Part shown: piece by piece, positions 1 to 9,602 of the stretch
Layout of the letters: every line of letters begins with the position of its first letter
Numbering within the stretch: the stretch's first letter is position 1
Notes under the pieces: generated by a model
The model's input: the letters and a program-made list of their open reading frames with translations, nothing else
Told to the model about the DNA's origin: nothing
The model's database searches: none
Translations under genes and position numbers: made by a program
Assembly (NCBI GenBank): GCA_004321745.1
Contig: SGYO01000012.1
Span: 1 to 51,130 of the forward strand
Direction of reading: 5' to 3'
Source of the DNA: a bacterium
GTDB lineage: Bacteria > Fidelibacterota > Marinisomatia > Marinisomatales > UBA1611
DNA length: 51,130 nucleotides

Positions 1-1
1 C

Positions 2-2773
2 ATGATCGCCGGTAATGCAGGTAAGATTTTTGGAAAAGTCACTGACGAAGAGACAAATGAACCTTTAGCAGGTGTCAATGTAGTTATTAAGAACACTGGT
101 CAAGGAGCTTCAACTGACATCGAAGGTGAGTTTTATCTTATCGGAGTACCTCCAGGAAAATATGATATTCTGATTTCATATATAGGGTATGCACCCCTTA
201 CCATAAAAGATGTCCTAGTAAGAGCAGATTTAACCTCTGATTTAAATATAAAGATTAAGGTGGAGGCTATAGAGGGAGCTGAGGTTGAGGTAATTGCAGA
301 CAGGCTAATGGTTCAAAAAGATATAACTTTTACTCGAAAGCTTATGACAGAGGAAGATTTTGCTAATATTCCTGGCTTTGAATCCTCAGGAGATGTTTTT
401 AGAATGCAAGCTGGAGCTATTACTGATGTTCAGCCAATTAGGCTTGATATGGGTGATGGTCAACAGCTTCAAGTTAGAGATGAAAGCCTAAAAAATGTGC
501 ATGTGCGGGGTGGTCGAGGTGGAGAAATTTTATACATGGTTGATGGTATGCCTGTTACGCATCCATTGTACGGTGGTAGAAGTGTTCTTGATTTGAATGT
601 ATCTGATGTTTCTCAGGTAGAGATTTTAACGGGAGCATTTAGTGCTGAATATGGTCAGGCTCAATCTGGTGTTGTTAACATCACAACAAAAACTGGCGGA
701 ACAAAATTAGCTGGAAATTTTGATTATAAAACAGATAATGGAATTTCCGATTTTGGGAACTCGTATAATACTGATTATATATCATTTAATTTTGGTGGCC
801 CTATGCCGTTTTTAGGAGAAAAATTGAATTTTTTCACCTCAGGAAATTTAAATCGCACTGATACATGGCTTGATAATCAAAGAAGAAGAGATCAGCTAGA
901 CTGGTTGGGTATGGGTATTTCTGAAAGGCAGGACAATACGCTTAATCTAAATGCAAAAATAAATTATGATTTTAGAGATAACATTAAAATGACGTTCTCT
1001 TATAATGATGCATACAAAAGTTGGTCGAATTATAACTGGCTCTGGCACCTGTCTCCAGATAATATGGCAGAATATGGAAGAGAGACGAAAAGGTATAATC
1101 TCAGGATAAATCATTTCTTATCTAAATCAACTTTCTACAATGTCAATATTGGCTACATGACTGTGAATTACAATGCATCTATTGATGGTTCAACCCAGCC
1201 GAGTGAATGGTGGGTTTTTAGAGATGGTGATTGTGAGAGTTATCCAGACAGCATAGAGTGTGGGGAGGCAGATGGATTATTTATAAATCAGGAACTTGGC
1301 GATACTTTATTTTCGAATGTTACTAATCCAGTTATAGACCAAGTAAATGGCTTTTATGATGGAACTGGGAAAGACGATATATGGCGAGATGACTTTACAA
1401 AGACTCTTACAATAAAGAGCGATATCGTTTCTCAGTACAGTAAGCATAATATGCTGAAAAGCGGTATTTCTCTTCAATTTAACAATTTACACTATGTTGA
1501 TATTGCTGATGGTGCCACAAATTTATCAGCATATGGGGAGCAGTATTATACCATGGTATCTGATAGCATTACATACGCTAAGCCTCCGGGGCCATTTCCA
1601 GAGTATGGTAGAACTAGATGGGTATTTGATTCTAAACCAATTTCAGGTGCCTTATATCTTGAAAATAAGTTTGAGATTGAATCTTTAATTCTTAATACTG
1701 GTGTTAGGTTTGATTTCTTACATTTGGGTGAATCTGTTGACTCTAAAGAATTCAGGACAGTTTGGGAGAATGCGACAGGTTTAGAGGCAGATTGGAAATT
1801 AACTAAAATGAAATTTAGTCCTCGTTTTGGGTTGTCATTTCCCATAACAGAATACATGGTGTTGTTCTTCTCTTATGGGCATTTTTTACAGACTCCTGAA
1901 CTTCAGTACTATTACAGGGATCCTTATTCAGGGGGTTTCACTGGTAATCCTCACCTAGATTACGAACAAACAATTCTTTATGAATTTGGTTTTACGAATC
2001 AGTTTAATGAAAATCTTTCGTTTGATGTTAAGGCGTATAACAAAGATATATCTGATCAAACTCAAACTTTGAGACTTTATGCAAATCTTGGATTACCTGT
2101 TTGGCTTTATGATAACCGCGGCTTTGCTAGAGCAAGAGGATTAGAATTTGAGTTAAATAAAAAACCTGGTGGCTTTCTTAAGCTAATCTCAGGCTCAATA
2201 ACCTACACCGCGCAGTGGGCAACTGGCTATTCTTCATCAACTTTTGGGGAATATGTATGGGAGCAATATGGTTTTCCAAACCCCATTAGGGAAAGAAGGT
2301 TGAACTGGGATGTGAGACACCAAGCTATTTCAAATATTACTATCAACATGCCAAAGGTAAATTCTTACCGTATTTTTGGTAGGAATGTGCCTGGAGATTG
2401 GACATTAACTTTTTTAACAAGATACTCAACAGGCAAAGCATATACTCCTGGGACTACTGATATCTTTGAGCAGCGATTGCTGGAAAACACTGGTACATAT
2501 CCATCAACAATTGTAACTGATTTAAAGTTTAATAAAAGGTTTCATATAAAACCTTTGAAGAGAATTTTAACATTATTTGTTGAAGTTTATGATCTATATG
2601 ATAGAAATAATCCTCAAATTATAAATAATTGGACTGGCTATCCTTATTCATACGGAGATTTGTTGGGAGGATCAAAAAGATATTATTCTCACAAAGAAAT
2701 TACTATTTTAAGGCAGCCCCTTCAATTTGACCAATCTAGGTATGTGAAACTTGGAATAGCCATTAACCTATAA
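2..2773 (+). CDS. TonB-dependent receptor, 5' partial
   Basis: Outer-membrane TonB-dependent transporter, probably importing oligosaccharides for the locus downstream. Residues ~8-90 form a carboxypeptidase-regulatory-like beta domain (GKVTDEETNEPLAGVNVVIK). A plug domain follows at ~105-235 with the typical VRGGRGGEILYMVDGMPV stretch and VNITTKTGG. The remaining ~690 residues are beta-barrel-like, rich in alternating aromatic and polar residues and ending in a short hydrophobic strand. No signal peptide is visible, and the apparent ATG lies at base 2, so the true N-terminus is almost certainly upstream of the window. The PorV-like gene starts 10 bases after the stop, suggesting co-transcription. 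No SusD homologue follows. The family call is secure; the substrate is inferred from neighbours only. Confidence 0.93.
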   Translation: MIAGNAGKIFGKVTDEETNEPLAGVNVVIKNTGQGASTDIEGEFYLIGVPPGKYDILISYIGYAPLTIKDVLVRADLTSDLNIKIKVEAIEGAEVEVIADRLMVQKDITFTRKLMTEEDFANIPGFESSGDVFRMQAGAITDVQPIRLDMGDGQQLQVRDESLKNVHVRGGRGGEILYMVDGMPVTHPLYGGRSVLDLNVSDVSQVEILTGAFSAEYGQAQSGVVNITTKTGGTKLAGNFDYKTDNGISDFGNSYNTDYISFNFGGPMPFLGEKLNFFTSGNLNRTDTWLDNQRRRDQLDWLGMGISERQDNTLNLNAKINYDFRDNIKMTFSYNDAYKSWSNYNWLWHLSPDNMAEYGRETKRYNLRINHFLSKSTFYNVNIGYMTVNYNASIDGSTQPSEWWVFRDGDCESYPDSIECGEADGLFINQELGDTLFSNVTNPVIDQVNGFYDGTGKDDIWRDDFTKTLTIKSDIVSQYSKHNMLKSGISLQFNNLHYVDIADGATNLSAYGEQYYTMVSDSITYAKPPGPFPEYGRTRWVFDSKPISGALYLENKFEIESLILNTGVRFDFLHLGESVDSKEFRTVWENATGLEADWKLTKMKFSPRFGLSFPITEYMVLFFSYGHFLQTPELQYYYRDPYSGGFTGNPHLDYEQTILYEFGFTNQFNENLSFDVKAYNKDISDQTQTLRLYANLGLPVWLYDNRGFARARGLEFELNKKPGGFLKLISGSITYTAQWATGYSSSTFGEYVWEQYGFPNPIRERRLNWDVRHQAISNITINMPKVNSYRIFGRNVPGDWTLTFLTRYSTGKAYTPGTTDIFEQRLLENTGTYPSTIVTDLKFNKRFHIKPLKRILTLFVEVYDLYDRNNPQIINNWTGYPYSYGDLLGGSKRYYSHKEITILRQPLQFDQSRYVKLGIAINL

Positions 2774-2783
2774 TTATAGTGTT

Positions 2784-3704
2784 ATGATAAGAATATATAA
2801 AATATTGTTAGTTTTATCGACTGTGGTATATGGTCAGTATGAAAGACCGGGAAGTACATCTGCACAATTTTTAAAAATTGATATAAGCCCTGCAGCTGCA
2901 GCTATGGGTGGCTCATACTATTCTATTGCAAGCGGTGCAACCGCTCTTTATTATAACCCGGCAGCAATAGCAAGTATGGAAAAAAGGTTTGATGTTGTCT
3001 TTAATAAAACGAGTTGGTTTGCAGATATTGATCATGATTACAGCGCCATAGCATATAATTACGGTAGATATGGTTCATTTGGATTGCTGCTAACAAGGTT
3101 GATAACTGATGAAATGAAAGTTAGAACTCCTATGCAACCTGATGGGACTGGGGAGACTTTTTTTGCTGGAAGCTACCGTCTAGGTTTTGGATATGCAAAA
3201 AAAATGACAGATAGAGTAAACTTTGGTGGTACAATAAATTATATTTTTATCTCTCTTTTTCGTGATTTTAAGCAGGAGGCTGCCACAATTGAGCTCTCAG
3301 CTGATTATGATGTTGGGGTTAGAGGAATGAGATTTTCTATGAAGATTGGAAATTTTGGATCCAGTGTAAAATTTGTAAATGAAATATATGAGATGCCTAC
3401 AAATTTTTCTTTTGGCTTATCTGGACTAATTTTGGAATCTGAAAATAACTATCTTCTTGGCTCCTCATCAATTAATAAACCAAATGATGGTCCACCTATT
3501 GGCCTTATAGGGCTTGAGTATGGCCTTAATAAAATGATATTTCTTAGAGGAGGGTATAACCTTGGCCATTCGACAGCAACATGGTCAGCTGGTGCAGGAG
3601 TAAAGTTTAATGTGTCCAACCAATTAATTAGTGCGGATATATCTTTTAGTGACTATTCTTCACTTGGGATTGTCAATAGAATTGGTTTAAATCTTCATTT
3701 TTAA
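2784..3704 (+). CDS. PorV/PorQ-like outer-membrane barrel protein
   Basis: 306-aa outer-membrane protein of the PorV/PorQ (UPF0164) kind. It has a signal peptide of ~17 residues (MIRIYKILLVLSTVVYGQ). The segment SPAAAAMGGSYYSIASGATA followed by LYYNPAAIASME is the family hallmark, an N-terminal hatch of FadL/PorV-type barrels. The rest is barrel-like with regular glycine/aromatic strands and ends in a strand finishing LNLHF. In Bacteroidota, PorV shuttles T9SS cargo at the outer membrane. Here the gene lies between a TonB receptor and a sorting-domain protein, so it may serve those partners. The fold family is well supported; the exact role is inference. Confidence 0.82.
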   Translation: MIRIYKILLVLSTVVYGQYERPGSTSAQFLKIDISPAAAAMGGSYYSIASGATALYYNPAAIASMEKRFDVVFNKTSWFADIDHDYSAIAYNYGRYGSFGLLLTRLITDEMKVRTPMQPDGTGETFFAGSYRLGFGYAKKMTDRVNFGGTINYIFISLFRDFKQEAATIELSADYDVGVRGMRFSMKIGNFGSSVKFVNEIYEMPTNFSFGLSGLILESENNYLLGSSSINKPNDGPPIGLIGLEYGLNKMIFLRGGYNLGHSTATWSAGAGVKFNVSNQLISADISFSDYSSLGIVNRIGLNLHF

Positions 3705-3793
3705 TCCCAAAATAAATTCAAAAGGCATATTTATGCTCAAAATTTTTATATCATGCTAGCTTATAAAAATTTAAATAAGATTGATTATTTTAA

Positions 3794-5599
3794 ATGATTA
3801 AGATTTTATACAGCCCATTTTTATTAGTCTTTTTATTTTTAATATGTCCTGTCCTATCCGATGATGTACCTGAGGATGCAGCCTATGCTACTTGGGATTA
3901 TAAAATTCATAATGTAGGGCAAGTGGAACAGGTTATAACAAATATGGGTTACCTTGGATTTCATTGTCCTGTTCCTGGAGGTCAAATTCAACAAAAGTGC
4001 GTTTATCCTAAAGGTAGTTCACATAGTTTTTTATACTCAGGAGGTATGTTTAATGTTGCTGGTATTAGGAATGGGACAAAACTAGTATCAACATCAGATG
4101 CATGGTCAAATAACAGCAGTTGGTGCGCATATGAATTTTTTCCCTCAGAGGAGCCTTGGGATACTGTTTGGACTGTTGGTAGAAATGAAATAATCTCAAC
4201 TCCTTATTTACAAAATTATAAAGGATTATCTGATCAAAATTTTATTTTTAGACTAAATGACTATTCTTATGATATACCCGATCAAGTAGCGCCGCTATAT
4301 ATGGATGTCATTATTATTACACATGCTTGGTCTAGTCATCCCTTTGACGATTTTATTTTATTTGAATATTTTGCTATGCCTCAAAGAGAAGTTGAGGAAG
4401 CTTATTTCTTTTATTATGCTGGTGTCCAATTACAGACTGGCACTCAATCTAATGCATATGATAATTTAGTTTACTATGATGAAAACCGAAAAATGCTAGT
4501 TGTAGATGACCAGCCTGGAGGGGGTGATGATGAAATAGGAATCATTGGCTATATGTTGTTTCAGCCAGATGGTTATGAACCTGAGGATTTAAATTGGACT
4601 TTTGATAATACAACATCTATGGGGCATGATGATATTGACCAGTATGATGTAACAGTGGAAGGTGTATCTCAGCCCTCAACAGATGGTTGTAATGGCGCTG
4701 GAGGTTGTGGGCGTATTGCATTTGGACCAATAGATTTATCACCTGGTGATACTATTCATTATTATGTTGCTGAGATTTTTGGAGAAAATATTGAAGATTT
4801 TGAAGAAAATGCTGACAGGGTTTTAGCATTACTAAATAACGATTTTAATACTCCAGGGCCCCCTCCTCAGCCAGAATTTAGATTAAGTGTCGATAACCAT
4901 TCTGTTTTAGTCGACTGGGAAATAATTCCATCTAGCGTAAATCCAGAAATCTATCAAGACCCATATAGGATGGATGATGAGGTGCAGCCTTTTGAGGGAT
5001 ATAGAATATATAAAAGTAACTATAGCAAAGATGGGCCATATACTATGTTAGCAGAATATGATATTGGAGGTAATGGCCTGTTTAATGATGTTGGTTTGAA
5101 ATACCAATTTCAAGATGTTGGTCTTTTGAATAATTTTGAATATTATTATTCAGTTACTGGTTTTTCTAAACAAGATGCAGTTGTTGGGTTTTTATCACAA
5201 GAGTCTAGTATAAGCGCAAACGCTAAAGTTGCAGTACCTGGGACTGGTACTCCGGATAAAGTTGGAGATGTAGCAGTAGTACCAAACCCATATAGAGCTG
5301 ATCTTTATTATAATACACTAAATCCTCCATGGGAAAAACCTAATTACTTTGGTGATATTTGGGTGGAGCAAGACAGAAGGATTCAGTTTATAAATCTTCC
5401 TAGTCAGTGTACTATAAAAATCTTTACTGTATCAGGTGAAGAAGTAAGAGTTATAAACCATGATAATATCAATAGAGGATATGCTGATTGGAATTTAACC
5501 TCCTCGGTTGGTCAAACCGTTGCTGGCGGTATCTATTTATTTTCAGTCTCTGATATTAATGGAAACAACCAAATTGGTAAGTTTGTAATTGTAAAATAA
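3794..5599 (+). CDS. Secreted protein with FnIII-like and C-terminal sorting (FlgD-like) domains, copy A
   Basis: 601-aa exported protein. Residues 1-22 form a signal peptide ending near VLSDD. The N-terminal ~340 residues are an unrecognised domain containing PWDTVWTV and ITHAWSSHPF. A fibronectin-III-like domain spans ~355-480 (PFEGYRIYKSNYSKDGPY). A C-terminal ~110-residue module contains VVPNPYRADLYYN and ends GGIYLFSV...GKFVIVK, as in FlgD-Ig or type IX secretion sorting domains. It is a clear paralogue of the protein at 15169-17046, sharing all three regions. Galactokinase begins 14 bases downstream, so it probably belongs to the same operon. It may be a cell-surface glycan-binding protein; no catalytic motif was recognised. 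Confidence 0.8.
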   Translation: MIKILYSPFLLVFLFLICPVLSDDVPEDAAYATWDYKIHNVGQVEQVITNMGYLGFHCPVPGGQIQQKCVYPKGSSHSFLYSGGMFNVAGIRNGTKLVSTSDAWSNNSSWCAYEFFPSEEPWDTVWTVGRNEIISTPYLQNYKGLSDQNFIFRLNDYSYDIPDQVAPLYMDVIIITHAWSSHPFDDFILFEYFAMPQREVEEAYFFYYAGVQLQTGTQSNAYDNLVYYDENRKMLVVDDQPGGGDDEIGIIGYMLFQPDGYEPEDLNWTFDNTTSMGHDDIDQYDVTVEGVSQPSTDGCNGAGGCGRIAFGPIDLSPGDTIHYYVAEIFGENIEDFEENADRVLALLNNDFNTPGPPPQPEFRLSVDNHSVLVDWEIIPSSVNPEIYQDPYRMDDEVQPFEGYRIYKSNYSKDGPYTMLAEYDIGGNGLFNDVGLKYQFQDVGLLNNFEYYYSVTGFSKQDAVVGFLSQESSISANAKVAVPGTGTPDKVGDVAVVPNPYRADLYYNTLNPPWEKPNYFGDIWVEQDRRIQFINLPSQCTIKIFTVSGEEVRVINHDNINRGYADWNLTSSVGQTVAGGIYLFSVSDINGNNQIGKFVIVK

Positions 5600-5613
5600 T
5601 TAATAATAAAAAT

Positions 5614-6741
5614 ATGAATAAAGGTCTAAAAGAAACATTTTATCATAAATTTGGTGAAGAACCAAAATTGATTGTTCAATCTCCCGGAAGAGTAAATATA
5701 ATTGGAGAACATACAGATTATAATGATGGGTTTGTATTACCAATGGCAATAGACCGCCATATAAGAGTTGCTTTTAGGCCAAGAGATGATAAAAAAATCA
5801 AACTTGAATCAATTGGCTTTGATTCGGATGCGAACTTCTCAATTAATGATTCCACATACATTGGTGATTGGTCTGACTATGTAAGAAGTATATCTTGGGT
5901 ATTGAAAAAAAATAATTTTGACATTAAAGGCTGGGAAGGTGTTATGGTTAGTAATATTCCGATTGGGGCAGGCCTTTCTTCATCAGCTTCATTGTTAATG
6001 GCTATTTTAAAAGTATTTTCTGTTATTTCTAAATTTCCTTGGGATGGGATGGAAATGGCTAAGCTAGCAAGGCAAGCAGAGAATGAATTTTTGCAGCTTA
6101 AATCTGGCATTATGGACCAGTTAATTTGTTCTATTGGTAGGGTTGGTCACGCATTATTACTTGATTGCAGAGATCTTTCATTAGATTTTGTGACAATACC
6201 ACCTAATGTGAAAATAATCATTCTCGACACTGTCACAAGAAGAGAACTAGTAGATTCGAAATATAATGAAAGGGTAAAACAATGTGCGCTTGCTGCAACG
6301 TACTTTGGGTATAATTCTTTAAGGGATATAAGTATTGGACATTTTCTAAAAAACAAAGAAGGTTTAGATCAACTACTTTTGAAAAGAGCTCGACATGTAA
6401 TTTATGAAAATCAAAGGACAATAGAAGTTTCTGAGGCAATGAAAGATAATGATGTTAATAGAATTGGAAGATTAATGAGTGAAAGCCACCAAAGTTTAAA
6501 GAAAGATTATAGTGTCTCAAGTAAAGAGTTAAATATTATGGTTCAAATAGCTGAAAAGGAAGCAGGATGTTTTGGTGCTAGAATGACTGGTGCTGGTTTT
6601 GGTGGCTGTGCAATTGCTTTAATTGACGAAAGTTTTAAAGAAGAATTTATGAGGAATGTTTTTAATAATTATTTCTTAAAAACAGGAATAAAACCTATGA
6701 TTTATATTAGCTCGCCATCTAGTGGAGTGAGGCTGTGTTAA
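5614..6741 (+). CDS. galK: Galactokinase
   Basis: Cytoplasmic GHMP kinase of 375 aa, a normal galactokinase length, phosphorylating galactose to galactose-1-phosphate at the entry of the Leloir pathway. The galactokinase signature GRVNIIGEHTDYNDGF is at ~25-40, with the catalytic Arg at 26. The ATP loop PIGAGLSSSAS is at ~116-126 and the catalytic Asp is in GIMDQ (Asp168). The C-terminal GHMP motif MTGAGFGGCAIA is intact. It lies 14 bases after the secreted-protein gene and 100 bases before the glycosidase-like gene. Its presence is the main reason to infer a galactose-containing substrate for this locus. Epimerase and uridylyltransferase genes are not in the window. Confidence 0.96.
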   Translation: MNKGLKETFYHKFGEEPKLIVQSPGRVNIIGEHTDYNDGFVLPMAIDRHIRVAFRPRDDKKIKLESIGFDSDANFSINDSTYIGDWSDYVRSISWVLKKNNFDIKGWEGVMVSNIPIGAGLSSSASLLMAILKVFSVISKFPWDGMEMAKLARQAENEFLQLKSGIMDQLICSIGRVGHALLLDCRDLSLDFVTIPPNVKIIILDTVTRRELVDSKYNERVKQCALAATYFGYNSLRDISIGHFLKNKEGLDQLLLKRARHVIYENQRTIEVSEAMKDNDVNRIGRLMSESHQSLKKDYSVSSKELNIMVQIAEKEAGCFGARMTGAGFGGCAIALIDESFKEEFMRNVFNNYFLKTGIKPMIYISSPSSGVRLC

Positions 6742-6841
6742 GAAATCAGAAATGTTTTTTTTGTTTATTTCGTTTATTATTTCTTCTTCGATTTTCTGGC
6801 ATATACAATTTGAAGTTAAATAGTCTTTTTTGGAGTAAAGC

Positions 6842-9571
6842 ATGGCAAATTTAAACAAACTTTTTAATGATTATTTTAAGATTGAATTTAATTCAAAAGG
6901 TCTTAAATCTATTGTTAATCCAAAGGATATAAATTCCATGGATTTCATGCTTCAGAATGATAATAATTATATTAATTATAAAAAAGTTTTTAGAGAACTA
7001 GGACAATTTGATCTTTTATATAGCAAAAATGGTAAAATTATTAAACTCGATTCCACATCAGTCTGTACATCTGACAACGCCAATGTATGCTTTAAAAATG
7101 TAAATGATGATATAGAACTTGAGGAAAATTTCTCTTTCGAAGAAGATTATATGAGATGGGATATTAATATAAAAAATAAGACAGATCATGAGCTTAAATT
7201 ATTAGATTTTCAGTTACCTCTTTGCTTTAATACTGCTTATGCAAGAGCTTGGCAGGAAACATATTTGAGAAGAGCTATCAGGCATTCATTTGTTGCTGGC
7301 AATGGTTCTTTCATATTTTTAAATAAAGCAGGCGGAGACCCCCCATTTTTATTGATTATGCCAACACCAGGTACGTCAGTTGATTGTTTTGATGTTGAAA
7401 CCACACATGATGCAGGGAGATTTGAAGGCATTTACTCCATTTATTTGCACGCAAACAATAAAAACCAAGATAAAAAGTGGAGATTGCCTACACCTAATAA
7501 GCTTATCAATGGTGGTGATAGTCAGAGTTATGGCTTCGTTTTTAAATGGGTTAAAAACCATGAGCAAATCCGAGAATGTTTATATTTAAATAATTTAATA
7601 GATGTTAGGATAATGCCTGGGATGACCGTTCCTGTTGGGCTAGAATGCAAAATTTATCTTAGAACTAAATTAAAAGAAATATCTATTATACCTGAATTTG
7701 AAAATGAGACTAACATAATTGAAATTGATTCAGAGGCTGACAACTATTTGTTTTCAGTATCATTTCAAAAATTAGGAGAAAATTTGATTACCATCGTTGA
7801 TAAAAATGGTTTTAAATCTTACCTTCAGTTTTTTGTAACAGAGCCATTAGAGACAATGATAAAAAAGCGTTCTGATTTCATAACAAAAAATCAATTTTAT
7901 AATAACAAAACCAAGTGGTTTGATGGACTGATTGGTTTATGGAATATGAAGGAAAAAAGCAGTCCGAATCCTGATAATACCCATGGGCTCCAAGATTATA
8001 TGGTTAGTGGAGGTGATGACTGTTTTAAAGCGCCATTTTTGGCCAGGAAAAATTCTATTTATCCTATGGATGAAGAGATTAAAATAATAGAATACTACTT
8101 AGAAAATTATGTTTGGGGCAAACACCAGAGGACAGATAAAGAAAAGCCGTATCCATATGGTATTCATGGAGGAGAAAATTGGTATGTAAATAGAAACAAT
8201 AAAATTGGATTTGGCTCAGGCGGATTAGGCCAGGATAGGATGTGGAGATCATTTGACTACCCTCATTTGGTACTTGTTTATTTAAAAATGTATGAAATAG
8301 CAAAATATTATCCTGATAAATGTAATTATTTGACCTTTGACCAATATTTAGAGCGAGCTTACAGAACGGCAGTTGCATTTTTTGAGGTACCTATAGCCAT
8401 TGAAATGAAAAAACCCTGGGACTTTAATGGGTATCCAACATGGGCCTATACACAAGGAAATTTTAATGAAAAAATAATACCTGATTTGATAAATGTTTTG
8501 CAAAATGAGGGGAAAGAGGAAGAAGCAAGTAAAATTAAAAATGAGTGGGAAAAAAAAGTTAAATATTTCATCTATGATCATGAATTTCCATTTGGATCAG
8601 AAATGTTTTTTGATGCAACAGCTTTTGAATCCACTCATGCAATTGCAAAATACGCTATAGATAATCATATTAACCCGGATGAAAAACTTTGGCAAGATCC
8701 AAACAGCAAAGAGTGGTATAGTCATCCTGAAATAAAGGTTGAAGACATTAATCATTTTATGCATCGGCAAATCCAAGGTAATATTGCATGCCGTGGCTGG
8801 CTTGAAATGAATTTTAATCAGTTTGGCAGTGATATTAGGGCTGGTGGCAACAGTAGTTATAATCTAAGTTACATGTCTCAGCTGGGTGGTTGGGCAGTTT
8901 TAGATTATGGACTTAATCATTCAAAAAATCTGTATGATCACATTAATCTTGGTTATGCTTCTATTTTATCTTCATGGGCTTTATTGAATTCTGGGAATGA
9001 AAAAAACGATTTTGGCTACTGGTTTAAGGGTATAGAAAACGATGGTGCAGCAGGATGGTCATATGAACCAAAGTTAAAAAATAATCCGTGGGGTGTTAGC
9101 GAAATGGAAAGAGGTATTTGGAATGTGGATGGAGAAATTGATATGGGTTTAGGTTCATCTATTGATTCCTTGTGCACTATTTTAATTGATGACCCTTGCT
9201 TTAAAACGATATGTTATGGAGGAAATCTTAAGGAATATGATGACAGGTATGAGATTTTTTCATTAGATGGTGTAAGGAATAAATTTCATTGTCGCTTAAA
9301 AGATCTAAACATGAGTATAGAATTAAAAAGAGATCAGTTTTCAGATACTGAGCCAATCATAATATTTAAAAAAGATAATATATTACAAATGACTATTAAC
9401 AATACTTCAAAAGATGATCATATGTCCTACATAGATATCTCTACTGATAATTTGAAAAGCTTATCTTTGGAAATGAATGGTAAAAATATTTTACCAGATA
9501 AAAGTGAGAATATTTATAGGATCCAGTTTCATAATAATTCAGAAAAAGAGATTATTTCCATATCTCATTAA
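6842..9571 (+). CDS. Large six-hairpin glycosidase-like protein (possibly DUF5695 type)
   Basis: 909-aa protein without signal peptide or membrane segment, so probably cytoplasmic. The start ATG has a good ribosome site (GGAG, 6 bases upstream). Residues 1-~330 look like a beta-sandwich domain. From ~350 to ~790 the sequence is helical and rich in Trp, Gly, Tyr and acidic residues, with stretches such as GIHGGENWYVNRNN, GFGSGGLGQDRMW and GAAGWSYEPK, typical of (alpha/alpha)6 glycosidases. A short beta domain ends the protein. I think it resembles DUF5695-type proteins but cannot confirm this. With galactokinase before it and an ABC sugar importer 31 bases after it, it probably cleaves imported oligosaccharides. 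Substrate and catalytic acids are not assignable by eye. Confidence 0.68.
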   Translation: MANLNKLFNDYFKIEFNSKGLKSIVNPKDINSMDFMLQNDNNYINYKKVFRELGQFDLLYSKNGKIIKLDSTSVCTSDNANVCFKNVNDDIELEENFSFEEDYMRWDINIKNKTDHELKLLDFQLPLCFNTAYARAWQETYLRRAIRHSFVAGNGSFIFLNKAGGDPPFLLIMPTPGTSVDCFDVETTHDAGRFEGIYSIYLHANNKNQDKKWRLPTPNKLINGGDSQSYGFVFKWVKNHEQIRECLYLNNLIDVRIMPGMTVPVGLECKIYLRTKLKEISIIPEFENETNIIEIDSEADNYLFSVSFQKLGENLITIVDKNGFKSYLQFFVTEPLETMIKKRSDFITKNQFYNNKTKWFDGLIGLWNMKEKSSPNPDNTHGLQDYMVSGGDDCFKAPFLARKNSIYPMDEEIKIIEYYLENYVWGKHQRTDKEKPYPYGIHGGENWYVNRNNKIGFGSGGLGQDRMWRSFDYPHLVLVYLKMYEIAKYYPDKCNYLTFDQYLERAYRTAVAFFEVPIAIEMKKPWDFNGYPTWAYTQGNFNEKIIPDLINVLQNEGKEEEASKIKNEWEKKVKYFIYDHEFPFGSEMFFDATAFESTHAIAKYAIDNHINPDEKLWQDPNSKEWYSHPEIKVEDINHFMHRQIQGNIACRGWLEMNFNQFGSDIRAGGNSSYNLSYMSQLGGWAVLDYGLNHSKNLYDHINLGYASILSSWALLNSGNEKNDFGYWFKGIENDGAAGWSYEPKLKNNPWGVSEMERGIWNVDGEIDMGLGSSIDSLCTILIDDPCFKTICYGGNLKEYDDRYEIFSLDGVRNKFHCRLKDLNMSIELKRDQFSDTEPIIIFKKDNILQMTINNTSKDDHMSYIDISTDNLKSLSLEMNGKNILPDKSENIYRIQFHNNSEKEIISISH

Positions 9572-9602
9572 ATCCGATATAAAAATTAATTAGAGCAAAA
9601 GT

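Noticed and set aside
1546-1857. 103-codon minus-strand frame inside the first TonB receptor
   Set aside because: It lies wholly within a well-supported gene, lacks a ribosome site and encodes no recognisable domain.
6752-6823. 23-codon hydrophobic frame after galactokinase
   Set aside because: Too short, made mostly of Phe, Ile and Ser from a T-rich stretch, no ribosome site.
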